Shown here piece after piece: positions 36,301 through 44,798 of a stretch of 64,000 nucleotides of DNA. The notes beneath the pieces are model-generated. The model was not told the origin of the DNA. It saw only the letters and a program-made list of their open reading frames with translations, and made no database searches. The stretch comes from Heliocidaris tuberculata (lineage: Eukaryota > Echinodermata > Echinoidea > Camarodonta > Echinometridae), in the NCBI GenBank assembly GCA_025618425.1, contig CM046850.1:21991907-22055906 (forward strand), written 5' to 3'. A program made the translations under genes and the position numbers. Position 1 is the first letter of the stretch. Every line of letters starts with the position of its first letter.

Positions 36301-38409
36301 AAGGGTTTTGAAAATCCCTTTACAAATGTAAGAGCAGGAGTCAAGATCAGTGTGAGGCTAATTTTCTGTCCATGGGATAGGATGGTCAGACTTATTTCCC
36401 TTGGAGTTTACTTGCAAGCATGTATTTTTGCTCTCATGGCACTTGAGATGAACTGAATAATCAATTAATCCATTCTTATACATAATGTTTTAGATTTTTG
36501 TTCCATTTTTGCTATAAGAACAAAGACAGGTGACTCAAACTTATATCTTAAGTTAGAAGGCATTATTGAGCACAATCAAGGACAAATTGCAATTATAAGG
36601 AACAACTATTCCTTATGCTTCAGATTTGTGTTCCATCAAGCCATGAGCACCAAGCTAGACAACAAGGTTATCTTCCCAGTGCAAGACATGAATGTAGGGG
36701 AATACGTGATCATCACAAATCCTAAAGTATACTTGGTCCAATCAATCAATCAATTAATCAATCATTGTCCTTTCTAGATTTGTGTTCCATCAAGCCATGA
36801 GCACCAAGCTAGACAACAAGGTTCTCTTTCCAGTGGAAGACATGGACGTTGGGGAGTACATGAACATCACCAACCCTGAAGAAGATTTGGTCTATGATCT
36901 GCAGGGTGCTGTCAATCATTTTGGAGGTGAGTGGATTCCATTGAAAAGTACAGAGGAAGAATCTGTGTTTCTGACTTTAAAGAAATATCCTAAAATAGTG
37001 AGTCTAACACTGTAACTCTTAACCTCCAAAGGGCAGACAGGTCATAACCTTGTCCTCCCCCACCCTCAACCTGTATGTTCACCATGATCACATTGAAGTC
37101 ATCCTTTTATTTTTTTCCTCTTTTTTATACAGCTTCTATATATGTCTGCCTTGATGACTTCCTCATTCTGTCTATCCCTCTTTCTCCCCCTCTCTCTCTC
37201 TCTCTCTTTCCTTCCTGTGCAAAGCTGTATTTTGTATTTATGTGCCATGCATATGCATTCATTGTGCCATAACTGTTGATGTGCTCTTGTGTGTCTTGAG
37301 GTGGAATTAAACAATGATCCTCTTACATCATGCACAGGTGTGAATGCCGGTCACTACACGGCGTATGTGAAGAATCCCTGGACGGGGCAATGGCAGTACT
37401 GCAATGACGAGACCGTGTCGCAGCAGGAGCCTTCAGAGCAAGATGCTTCCAATGTCTACATCCTCTTCTACTCAAGAAAAGGTATGTTGTATGATGTTTA
37501 AAATCATCTTCTTTTGTGTAACATGATTCAGCTATAGGAATGAACCAAGGTTAGAGAGCCAGGGAAGGGCATTATATGATACAAGATGGAGTTCCTTTGT
37601 GGCCCCGGGAAACCTTGTAAGCATAAAGTCATTGATGATATGCGATAGGTCTGATTTGACTTTAAAAAGATGACAGTGGCAGTTTGGTTAGCCACGGTTT
37701 TGAAGGTGACGATGTTGCCGTCAATCCTGAAGTTGATACCCTTAATTTCTCAGTGTTAAAATCCTTTCTTTACAAGTAATGATAGTTTGAGAGATGAATA
37801 TTATATATTCAATATGAACAATGATCATCATTTAGATGATGTTGATAATTTTTTTTTTTTTTTTGCTCACTCTCTCTTGATTTTGGGAATGAACACAGGA
37901 ATCCTTGAAAAATATATGAATGTATGTAACCTGGGTTTGTTTTTTTTTGCAAAGAGGTAATACAAACAGGTACCCTTTTGTTTCCATCACCAAACTTGTA
38001 TCTTTACATGATGTATTGCAATTTTGAACTTTTTTTTTCCTTCCTGATGATCTTAGGATCCTACCAAGACTTCACTCTTCCACCAACTCACACTGACAGT
38101 CCTAAGACAGACGTCGCCCATTCCGCTCCTCCTCCCCTCGTCTGTTCCTCCTCCTCCTCCTCTGCCTCTTCCTCTTCCACCACCTCCTCAGCAGCGCCCC
38201 TCTCACCCCCAGAGACGAGAATGGAAGAGTCAAGTCCCATGGAAGAGGATCAGCAAGCGTTCATGGAGGGTACAGACCTGGATAAGCTTATACGGGAGCT
38301 CAACAAGGAAGACAAGTCCACTGCTGAAGAGGGAGGCAGCAGTGAGGCAGAAGGAAGGGAAGTTGATGTAGCTCAGGTGGAAGGTATGAATGTGGAGTCA
38401 CTAGATTAG
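14947..38409 (+). CDS. Ubiquitin-specific protease (USP, C19 family) with an embedded RING-like module
   Basis: Cysteine deubiquitinase of the USP4/15/19/32-like type. Exons: 14947-14988 (inferred), 23663-23849, 24313-24393, 24844-25106, 25919-26362, 26937-27737, 29025-29118, 30444-30628, 31228-31962, 32429-32470, 33107-33241, 33856-33984, 35377-35606, 36040-36156, 36778-36926, 37338-37481, 38057-38409 (stop TAG). Total 4131 nt, 1376 aa, all phases consistent. Residue numbers from 14947: Cys box NMGNTCFMNS (Cys121), QHDGQEF (about 191-197), finger CxxC pairs 609/612 and 1050/1053, RING-like module 916-960, NPWFCPECKK, YLKRFVFH, His box NAGHYTAYV (His1217), CNDE (Asp1235). A Glu/Lys/Ser-rich insert (about 210-480) and a Ser-rich tail look disordered. 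I cannot name the ortholog. No DUSP domain was found upstream of the catalytic core. Exon 1 is the weak point: only phase and position support it. Confidence 0.9.
16560..17652. mobile_element. hAT-like non-autonomous element, 1093 bp
   Basis: Perfect 8-bp target-site duplication GATGTAAC at 16552-16559 and 17653-17660. Ends TAGGCCCGTTTTGA and the complement of CAAGCCCGTTTCGA. Subterminal TAGTCGA/ACTCG-type repeats. No convincing transposase ORF. Confidence 0.75.
18702..18744 (+). repeat. 43-bp target-site duplication, left copy
   Basis: Identical to 20676-20718 over 43 bases, starting TATTTAACAGCATGGACTAC. The bases outside differ (C versus G before; A versus G after), fixing its limits. Confidence 0.9.
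18764..19603 (+). pseudogene. Retrotransposon reverse transcriptase, C-terminal part (truncated)
   Basis: 279 codons from the first ATG. The frame is open back to 18746 (LEIGIP), so the ATG is not a true start. RT block with SPLLF, catalytic FMDDLTIVSG, then KSRSVSLRKGKV, LPRIMWQLQVYE and SVVEEFKVGKVR. It ends at TGA 19601-19603, after which the homologous sequence resumes in another frame. The first half of the RT, with fingers and the first catalytic Asp, is absent, so it is inactive. Confidence 0.75.
19635..20540 (+). pseudogene. Retrotransposon C-terminal zinc knuckle and restriction-like endonuclease
   Basis: Open from 19635 to TAG 20538-20540 in a different frame from the preceding RT piece, so at least one frameshift lies at about 19600-19640. 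Contains AWTRWEGVEQRKVSWDDL, CKVCKEARGSLEHVLSAC, GIKFVKEG, RPDMVLVSRS, VVMVELTVPWE and VEVGCRGF. The PD and E residues fit a PD-(D/E)XK nuclease as in R2-group elements. Confidence 0.7.
20676..20718 (+). repeat. 43-bp target-site duplication, right copy
   Basis: Right partner of 18702-18744, following the end CCGTTTTTTGTATTG of the LINE fragment. Confidence 0.9.
21003..22264. other. Stretch of USP intron 1 with nothing recognised
   Basis: AT-rich, no exon with acceptable borders that fits phase 0 between USP exons 1 and 2, and no repeat family I recognise. Confidence 0.5.
22269..22852. mobile_element. Long fold-back MITE, copy B (inverted relative to copy A)
   Basis: 584 bp between TTAA 22265-22268 and TTAA 22853-22856. 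Reverse-complement relative of 12485-13073 along its length. In USP intron 1. Confidence 0.75.
22929..23563. mobile_element. Second copy of the TGTGTCCGGACA-ended repeat, with its own nested MITE
   Basis: Left half GCGTGTCCGGACAGGTTGG and right half GTGTCCGGACACACAA match 15691/21002. Here the centre is interrupted by 23044-23456 instead. It gives the empty site GACAGCATAGGTTGAAAG for the 15785-20870 insertion. Confidence 0.65.
23044..23456. mobile_element. 413-bp MITE with GGTCATTCCATGGGGTTGGG ends
   Basis: Ends GGTCATTCCATGGGGTTGGG and complement of GGTTCATTCCACGGGGTTGG. Five-bp duplication AATTG at 23039-23043 and 23457-23461; the copy at 20.9 kb shows a single AATTG (empty site). Confidence 0.75.
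23561..23581. repeat. Poly-C run; similar homopolymer runs elsewhere
   Basis: About 20 C. Comparable G or C runs: 11492-11511, 13926-13936, 15326-15337, 23951-23978, 30736-30750, 52146-52166, 59987-60003, 60681-60693. These lengths are prone to sequencing error. Confidence 0.9.
24844..25106 (+). CDS. USP exon 4: catalytic Cys box
   Basis: Encodes RGMCGLRNMGNTCFMNSGLQ, the signature containing the catalytic cysteine, then the helical thumb to PQFKDFRQ. The next exon (25919) opens with HDGQEFLALLLDTLHEEL, completing the QQD-type box. Acceptor TTTCAG and donor CAG|GTAAGC are good. The residue before the Asp of this box is His, as in USP19-type enzymes. Confidence 0.93.
27848..27886. repeat. ATT trinucleotide microsatellite
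   Basis: About 13 ATT units in the USP intron after exon 6. A matching AAT run lies at 30320-30361. Confidence 0.95.
28569..28974. mobile_element. piggyBac-like MITE, copy 3 (inverted relative to 2332)
   Basis: 406 bp between TTAA 28565-28568 and TTAA 28975-28978. Reverse-complement relative of the 2332 copy, with one end mutated (GTG for GGG). It sits just upstream of USP exon 7. Confidence 0.8.
29161..29540. mobile_element. TTAA-flanked MITE, GTTGAGTTCTGG family, full-length copy
   Basis: 380 bp, TTAA 29157-29160 on the left, TTTA on the right. Ends AGTGAAGGTTGAGTTCTGG and CAACTCAACTTTACCT are inverted. Relatives occur at 33270-33520, 39013-39543, 46868-47010, 51310-51515, 55735-56115 and, as a fragment, about 1029-1115. 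Confidence 0.7.
30726..30808 (+). repeat. Decayed copy of the 3' end of USP exon 8 with a donor
   Basis: GCAGAAGTTCTAGACCA and AATTCTTG|GTGAGTT repeat the end of exon 8 (30595-30635) 172 bp downstream, preceded by a poly-G run. The copied donor GTGAGT is intact. Confidence 0.8.
31228..31962 (+). CDS. USP exon 9: low-complexity linker ending in the first half of a RING-like finger
   Basis: The 245-codon exon starts EDGIQLRYVNDCYRLLYAFE, a ubiquitin-like-fold end seen in USP4/15-type insertions. About 180 Ser/Thr/Asp-rich residues of likely disordered linker follow. It ends SCAICLEELPPHQLLTHQPC then GGVLCAICME. This gives C-x2-C-x14-C-x-G-x2-C-x2-C, the first six RING ligand positions with the histidine position occupied by glycine. 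The remaining pair, CPVC, is built from the 42-nt exon 32429-32470 and the next exon. Confidence 0.85.
32429..32470 (+). CDS. USP exon 10: 14-codon micro-exon inside the RING-like module
   Basis: Encodes RAVKHYGDQTVNCP, flanked by ACATCCAG and GTAAGT. Both ends are phase 0. It supplies one cysteine of the last C-x2-C pair; the partner comes from VCRQEIDP at the start of 33107-33241. Skipping it would keep the frame but break the last metal-binding pair. Confidence 0.8.
33535..33890 (+). repeat. Four-unit 88-bp tandem repeat copying the USP exon 12 acceptor
   Basis: Acceptor boundaries CATACAG|AGGAATATTTTAG at 33591, 33679 and 33767, then the real exon at 33856 (CACACAG|AGGAATATGTTAG). Units are almost identical to each other and more diverged from the exon copy. 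Confidence 0.9.
34114..34938. mobile_element. Fold-back MITE with about 245-bp arms and an internal 40-bp tandem array
   Basis: 825 bp between TTAA 34110-34113 and TTAA 34939-34942. Arm one (34114-34360) and arm two (34700-34938) are inverted repeats. A seven-copy tandem array fills the middle. The flanks (34055-34109, 34943-35010) are pieces of the same family as 9224-10142, so it is inserted in an older element. In a USP intron. Confidence 0.75.
34324..34602. repeat. 40-bp tandem repeat, seven copies
   Basis: Units start at 34324, 34364, 34404, 34444, 34484, 34524 and 34563; each reads GTACACAAAATTTCATATTT then TCTCCATTATCTCTAAAGAT, with one single-base deletion in copy six. The near identity implies recent expansion or slippage within the fold-back element. 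Confidence 0.95.
35150..35295 (+). mobile_element. SINE body fragment
   Basis: Shares GCAAGACATTAATCTCCATT and AAATGGGTATCTGG-type sequence with the SINE at 12112-12415, without a clear tRNA head. Just upstream of USP exon 13. Confidence 0.55.
36624..36726 (+). pseudogene. Tandem duplicate of USP exon 15
   Basis: Follows a CTTCAG acceptor and repeats the first 103 bases of exon 15 (36778-36880) with few changes. It encodes FVFHQAMSTKLDNKVIFPVQ then DMNVGEYVIITNPK, open throughout. The copy stops short of the DLQGAVNHFGG part and of the real donor; a GTATAC follows but its phase (0) does not fit the next exon (phase 1). Confidence 0.85.
37338..37481 (+). CDS. USP exon 16: catalytic His box
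   Basis: Encodes GVNAGHYTAYVKNPWTGQW then QYCNDETVSQ and VYILFYSRKG. This is the USP His box with catalytic His and the following Asn/Asp. The acceptor TGCACAG is preceded by a cassette rich in CT. With the Cys box present, the enzyme is predicted to be catalytically competent. Confidence 0.93.
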
Positions 38410-39012
38410 TTCATCGACTGTTGAAGATTGCTGAAGGCATGAACCAGGAGCTATTGAATCTGGTCTGATTGTAGCCCGGGAGACTAACAAGGACCACAGA
38501 CTCCTTTGCTGATGGAGGTGATGATACTTTGAGTGAGATGGAGCAACTTCATCAGGTCATCAAGATTGTTAGAGGCATGAACCAAAACCCATTGAATTGG
38601 GCCATCAAGAACGCTGATTATGACAATCAAGAAAGACTCCATTGCTGTCGAAGATGATGGTGATTTAAGTGAGATGGAGAGATTTCATCAGGTCTTTAAG
38701 ATTATTGGAGGCATGAACCATGAGCCGATAGATTCCAGGTCTTGCAAGAATGCTGATTAAGAATGAAGACGACTCCATGATCCGAACCATGGTAACTTAA
38801 GCGAGATGAAGTAACAAGAATCTGCAGTTTGGTGAAGTCAAGAGAGGTTAAATGAGTTTCTTCTATGCTGTCGCTGTGAAGGCATGGTCGATATACCAAG
38901 TGTTTCAGTGACAAGGACATTGCCCCGTGTCATTGTAGATCAGAGAATCCGAAGGATGAAACCATTGCAATATGGGGGTGACTAGGGTTGGGTGATGGGA
39001 CAAGAGCTGCAC

Positions 39013-39543
39013 TTATACAGATAAAGTTGAGTTCTGGGGAGCGTTTCATCAAGCGTTTTGTCAGTGATTTTTTACCGACAACTGTTATAAGCTACCGAAA
39101 TCCCTGCATCTGATTGGCTGAGAGCAAATTTGTCAGTAAAAATCACTGACAAAATGCTTGATGAAATGCTCCCCTGGTCATGCGATTACATTGCGAAAGA
39201 ACTGTCTCAAAGCAAATGGGAAAGATTGATCATGTTTACATAAGAATTGGTGTATACTGTGAGGTTTTGGAATCACCAGAATGTTAAGAAATTGACCAAA
39301 TCCAAATCTGGCTGAAAAGCACATGCACTTCACACAGAAATGGGTATATGGGACTGCACACGCACATGGCATGAATGTTAGGCCCGAATACTTCAGCTAT
39401 TTCTCATATTTTGAATATGAGGGCATTTGAAGAGCAATCCTTTTCAGGGGACATTTCTACTATGATGTTCTTCCAAACTGACATTAAAGGAATGAGAAAG
39501 CTCACAACTTATTTTTCACCTTTCCCAGAATTCAACCTTCTCT
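39013..39543. mobile_element. GTTGAGTTCTGG-family MITE carrying a nested 137-bp element
   Basis: Runs from AAAGTTGAGTTCTGG to CCCAGAATTCAACC, right side followed by TTAA at 39544-39547. The uninterrupted relative at 55738 reads GTTCTGGTCATG, showing where the insertion at 39037 went in. In the USP 3' flank. Confidence 0.65.
39037..39173. mobile_element. 137-bp MITE with near-perfect 36-bp inverted ends, nested
   Basis: Ends GGGAGCGTTTCATCAAGCG and its complement at 39155-39173; the inverted arms extend 36 bp with two mismatches. Flanks repeat CTG (3 bp, ambiguous because of G/C runs). Resembles the GGGCCCTGTTTCATAAAAC elements at 7963 and 53443. Confidence 0.75.
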
Positions 39544-39892
39544 TTAAGCAAGAAATTCTTTGATAGATTTTCCATGTCTTTAGCCTTTTGGGGTTGGTCG
39601 ATATACCCACAATTTCATCATGAGAGTTGACGATCATTTTCAGTTTTCGTAAAACATCCCATCAGGAATCTAGAGTGTATTGTAATGTGTGCAACAAAGT
39701 CCTCTAAGGAAAAGAACACACATTTATTGGTGTCAAAATTTTGAAGATTGATTTTATTGTGTTCCGCAATGAGTTACCGGACCGGTCTAGAAACCGGTAA
39801 GGAAGTTATCGAGCCAGACCAGGATTTTGGTTTGTAAGCTACATCACTAAAGGATAATATGGTAAAAGTTTGACAATCCTCTATTGCAGAAC

Positions 39893-39985
39893 ATGTCATC
39901 TGTTGAGAGCCAGAAGGGCATTAACTCTGTGTTAAAGTATATGAGTTAACGTTCTTCTAGCTCCAAACAGACGATATGTGGAAGT
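39893..39985. repeat. Palindromic element, copy 1, in the USP 3' flank
   Basis: Arm GAGCCAGAAGGGCATTAACTC and arm GAGTTAACGTTCTTCTAGCTC can fold into an imperfect hairpin. A relative is at 62185-62275. Confidence 0.6.
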
Positions 39986-42085
39986 TGAAAGATACTTATG
40001 TCATCATGATTTTCTTGAATTTTTTAGTAGAGATGAGATAAGTATTACCTATGTGGCACCGGCTCATGAAGGAGAAATTTTTTGTAGCGTATTTTATTAA
40101 CTCCATCTGTGCTATGCACTTTGTTTCACGTTACGATTCAGTGAAAAACGTACTTACAGTCACCACACCACATCAACTCATAGAAACGCCTTTGTTCGTA
40201 CGTGTAAACACAGTATGGATGTACACCAATCATATGCAATGGAACAAACTAGTGTAATATTTTGTACAGCCAAAATCATGTTATTTATGTATTATTGTTA
40301 TGATGATGTTTCAGTGTGTGTATGTGTGTGTGTGAACATTGGTATGCAACTTATGCTGCATTCATCGTAAATTATTGCATCAAGTTTGGTGGGACCATTT
40401 TACAGTTAGGGAGCAGGAACAGTTGTGTGATCGGACCCGTGCTCTGCCAACAATCTCTCCCGGTTTTATTTCGTCAGATGTAGGGTTAGGTTTAGGGTTC
40501 CCACTGGGTTTTATGATTGGTCTGGGGTTAGGATTAGGGTTAGGATTAGATATAGTGTTGGGTCCTGGGTTGAAGAATTCAGTTACATATGATATTGATC
40601 CTGAAGCAATTTTCGCATGTGTCGTAGAAGCTATTTTACAGTTTGTGATCTGGAATATATATGTACGTGATATGTATTTTCAATTTGTTTGAGACTTTGT
40701 CCAACGTAGACCGTACAAATTAGGGGCGCAATCCATTTCATGGGATATCTCTCCCTACTAGGTAGCTATTTTCCAAACCTGGGTAAGGAGAGACAATTCT
40801 CAACAAAATGCTTCATCAAAGTTTAAAATATATTCATGAACAACCGGCTATCCTATCGCAATTCCTTCAAAAAATGTACTGGTATAATCACCATTGGATT
40901 TCTGTTGTGCGATGGCCTCTGAGAGCCCATAACATAGAATTTAGAGAAAAGTGTGGGGTTTTTTTTTTCTCTCTCTCTGTGTTTGAGCGCTCCGGTCATC
41001 TAGAGCATGGTTGTTATAACAATCTTCATGTACATAATACATGAGATTTCTATAGCACCATTTTCCATTTTGATTAAATACTCAATACACAAAGATAACA
41101 AGAGAATGATAATTAGTGTTTTAAGAAAGAATGTCTGTCATTCAGAATGCACTTTTAAACAAATGAGATGTACATGTACTGTATACTATGGCAAAGAATA
41201 CAATCACATATTTTTCACAATATTATCAGGCATAGGTGATTGCCTTTCTGCACTTGTGTTTAAGTTAATATGAAAAAGGGTTTTATTTTTGTACGATTTC
41301 AAATGTAGATAATGTACTGTAATGTGTTTCATGTTGTTTATTTTGATTTCAGTGAAAGTACACTGTACATGTATGTTAGTACGCCTAGTATTTCATTTCA
41401 AGATGTAGAAAAATCTTTTTTTGTTGCTCATCATTTACTAATTGTTGCCTCTGGTTAATGCTGAGCCGATCAAATTTTTCTATATTTCTTCTTTTTTTCT
41501 CTCTCTCTCTTTCTCTATTTTGAGAAAACCATAACTTACAGGTGCTTACTTTGCATTGAAATGCAGAAGACAAGAGGAAAAAAAGAAAGAATCGGAAGTC
41601 AGAGCCAAAAATTGACAAAGTAACATGTAGGTTATGAATATTGAAACTTTGAGTCACTTGCCAAATTTAACTTGTGTTCTGTGATTTTGAAAATTCATTT
41701 AATTTCTCCACAAAGTTGCTGTTATTAACTCTCTTTCTCAAATGGTAACAAAATGATGATGTGACATTTGATCTGGCAAAATGAACTCCAGTCTAAATGT
41801 GGTTTAACTTAAACTCCAGTCTAACTGTAGTTTAACGTTGTACAGATATTTAGACTGGACTTTGCAGTCCAAGTCGGTCTGGTATAACGTAATTAAACTC
41901 TGGTATAACGTAGACTGGAGTTTAAGTTAATCCGGAGTTGAGAATATGGGCCATAGGATTTGGATTAGGGTTTAAATCGGGTTTGGGGTTAGATTTAGTG
42001 CTTTCTCCATGATTTCATGTTGTTTAGGAAATGGACCACAGGGCGAAATTGCCTCAGCATGTGTCGAGCAATCCATAATGAAATA

Positions 42086-42253
42086 CAGTCAAACCTCACT
42101 TATAAAGAACACTGTTATAACAAACTCGCATTATAACAAGGTAATTTTGCGGGTCCCTCTTTTTAATAGCCTACTGTTTTCTAGACCTGAAAGTTTCAAT
42201 ATAAAGAGGTAATTTCAATGGTCCAAAGGAGTTTTTTTATACAGGTTTCACTG
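42086..42253. mobile_element. pogo/Tigger-like MITE
   Basis: 168 bp, starts CAGTCAAACCTCACTTATAA, ends GGTTTCACTG, flanked by TA on both sides. Related to 47303-47478 and a degenerate copy near 43243-43410. Confidence 0.65.
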
Positions 42254-44798
42254 TATTAGGAAGCATATCAACAAAAAAAAAGTTTCATTTAAATTATCTC
42301 ATACTTTCCTTCTTTTTCCCCTCTCCATTCAAACTCTTTTTTTTCCCTTCAACAAGAAAACATAGACATGTGTCTGTAAGTCACTTTGTTCCACATATGT
42401 GTACTAATCTGTTTATTAATAATCTGTTTATTTCATTAGAAGCATGGCAGAAGCCAAAACACCCGAATAAAGATTAATTTAACTATGCATTTGAGTTATC
42501 CCAATCATCAAGGACAACGGGTTTAGCATTAAAAAGAAGTGCATCCCTTTTGCACAGTTATTTTAACATTATTCAGAGTAATGATAAAGCATATGAACTC
42601 CTATAGTCACAGGTTCCATAGTATTTTCATGAAAAATGAAAAACCCACTGATGCTGATGATGGGGTGCCAAGCAATACTTAGGATTCTATTTTGAAGTCC
42701 CGAGCAACGTCAATCTGATCAGTTACATTTAATTTTGTGGTCAAAATCAGTCCAAAGACTGATTTTGAGAACAAAGTCGGTAAGAACTAAGAATGGTTTT
42801 GTTACAAATTTATTGATAGTATAGATGACAACTGATACACATGGCACCCCATTGCCAAATAATATATGGTTACTCACCTGAAATTCTATTTGATATCTAA
42901 CGGTGGACTATAGCATGAAAAGTTTCCAGTTCCTACATTCTGAGGGGATTTCTTAAATGGTATTTTCTGCCATATACCATTGTATTCACACAGTTTTATA
43001 TTTTTAGCCTGCAATTTGTAATTCACTCCATAACCAAATAACATCTCCCTTTAATAGTCCTTACAGTCTTTACAGCATTGATGACAACATCTTGATAATC
43101 TACAGCTGGGTAAGAGCAGCAACTCGTGATTCTGATTATAATCGCTGAATATTTTCCCGTCCAGGCCGGCACTTTAGTTGTACATGTACATGTAGTAAGC
43201 AAACTTTAAGCGTGATTTGGTTAAGTGAAACCTTGTACTTTAAAGCAATGTTAGCACAAACTCTCAATATAAAAAGGTAATTTTGCAGGTCCCACTTTGT
43301 TGTATTCTATCGATTTTGAGCCCCCTGAAATAACAAATAACAAAGTTTCAATATAACAAGATGATTTCCTTGGTCCCAAGGAGTTTGTTATAACACGTTT
43401 CCCTGCACATGTAGTAATCTAGTAAGTGATTTTGGTACATGAATTGTTAATATCTTTGTATCACTGGCTGATACCAGATGAACAATTCACAATACTTTTC
43501 TTACATCTCATAAGACCTTACCATAAGAGAGTGAAGAGAAATTAGCATAGCTTTTGTACCATGACAGAAAGACACTTTTGGTCTATTTCTTGTAAATTTC
43601 TGGTTTCTACACATTGTACACACTTCTTTGATACACTGAGATCTGTTTTCTCACCAACTTTCATGTCAAGAAACATTTGTACAATATCTGAATTTCTATA
43701 CTCTGTACATAATGTCTGTAGATACAAGTGCAATAAAAAAAAAAATGACATGGATCAAAAAGTAAATGTTTTCAATTGTCTTCTTTTGTTATTCTTTTCA
43801 TATTATAAAAAGAGAACAAAGCTCTGCCCTATTTATGTGTATGAAGTGGAATTTGCATTTCCCCAAAAACAAGAATTCAAATTTCACCAATGAAAATAAT
43901 CTCTTTAATCATAAGTAAGGATATAGTAAAGTGAAAGTTTGAGAAAATTTTTAGTAAAAATGTGCACAGTCATGAATTTTCACAGGTTTTTAACTCTGAT
44001 TTCCTCCACAACTTACTACTACATGTATTTGTTATTTATTCAAATTTTCTTTAAAGAAAACAAATCCTAAAATGTGCATGGAATGCATACATATATGAAG
44101 AAACTTCTCTTAAGAGATCATCCTGTATGAGATAAATACACTTCTTCCTCAAATCTCATGAATTTGGATTTCTAAAATTAATATTCTCTAGAAAATGGAA
44201 ATAAGAGTTGCCAATCTGTATAATAATCTTCAAAACTGCAAGCATTCATAAGTTTTTCATCACATTTTCTCCAAACTTTCACAAACACATTTCTCTTTCA
44301 TTTTGGGACTTTTTATTAAAATAGACTTGATGTCTACCCCTCTAACCATAATCATCCGCAATCTTTAGAATAAGTGAAAGACTAAGTTATCTTACAGTTG
44401 TAACTCTTTAATTCTGCAATAACGACAATGTCGAGCAAGCCAGGACTGGCTCTCTCAAGACTCTCAAGTGAATTTCCAATTCCTGCTTTTACAAGTGATG
44501 CAAGAAACCTGAGACAACATAAATGACTTTCATATCTGCAACTGAAAGGTCCCTTCAAATTGGGTAGTTTGGTGGCTTTGTTGGTAGGCGCGAATCTCTC
44601 TCTCTCTCGGCTATCTGCTAGGGTTCAGGTTGATGCAGACTCTTGATGCATACTTTCCTTGATGTAAATCATCAGAACATGGAGTTCTACAAGCATAACC
44701 TCCGAACTGGGCTGCATCATTTACGTCAGCACACCCTGCAATCCAGCAGTCTCGGGGGGCAACTTTCTGTCTCTTCTCCTACAAACCATCTGCTGTTG

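Larger units (their letters stand above)
38410..44798. other. Convergent 3' regions of the USP gene and DHX33
   Basis: No coding exon seen. The USP and DHX33 genes end tail to tail. First canonical plus-strand AATAAA after the USP stop is at about 42466, with another near 43732, so the USP 3' UTR may be several kb long or an ATTAAA variant is used. The interval holds a nested element pair near 39.0-39.5 kb, a palindromic element near 39.9 kb, TTAGGG-like DNA at 40483-40560, a pogo-like element at 42086-42253 and a degenerate relative near 43.24-43.41 kb. Confidence 0.55.

Noticed and set aside
36624..36726. Mutually exclusive alternative exon in the USP gene
   Set aside because: Acceptor is fine but the only nearby donor leaves the wrong phase and the copy lacks the conserved exon end, so kept as a pseudo-exon.
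40483..40560. Interstitial telomeric repeat
   Set aside because: TTAGGG-like units are degenerate and few; more likely simple-sequence drift.
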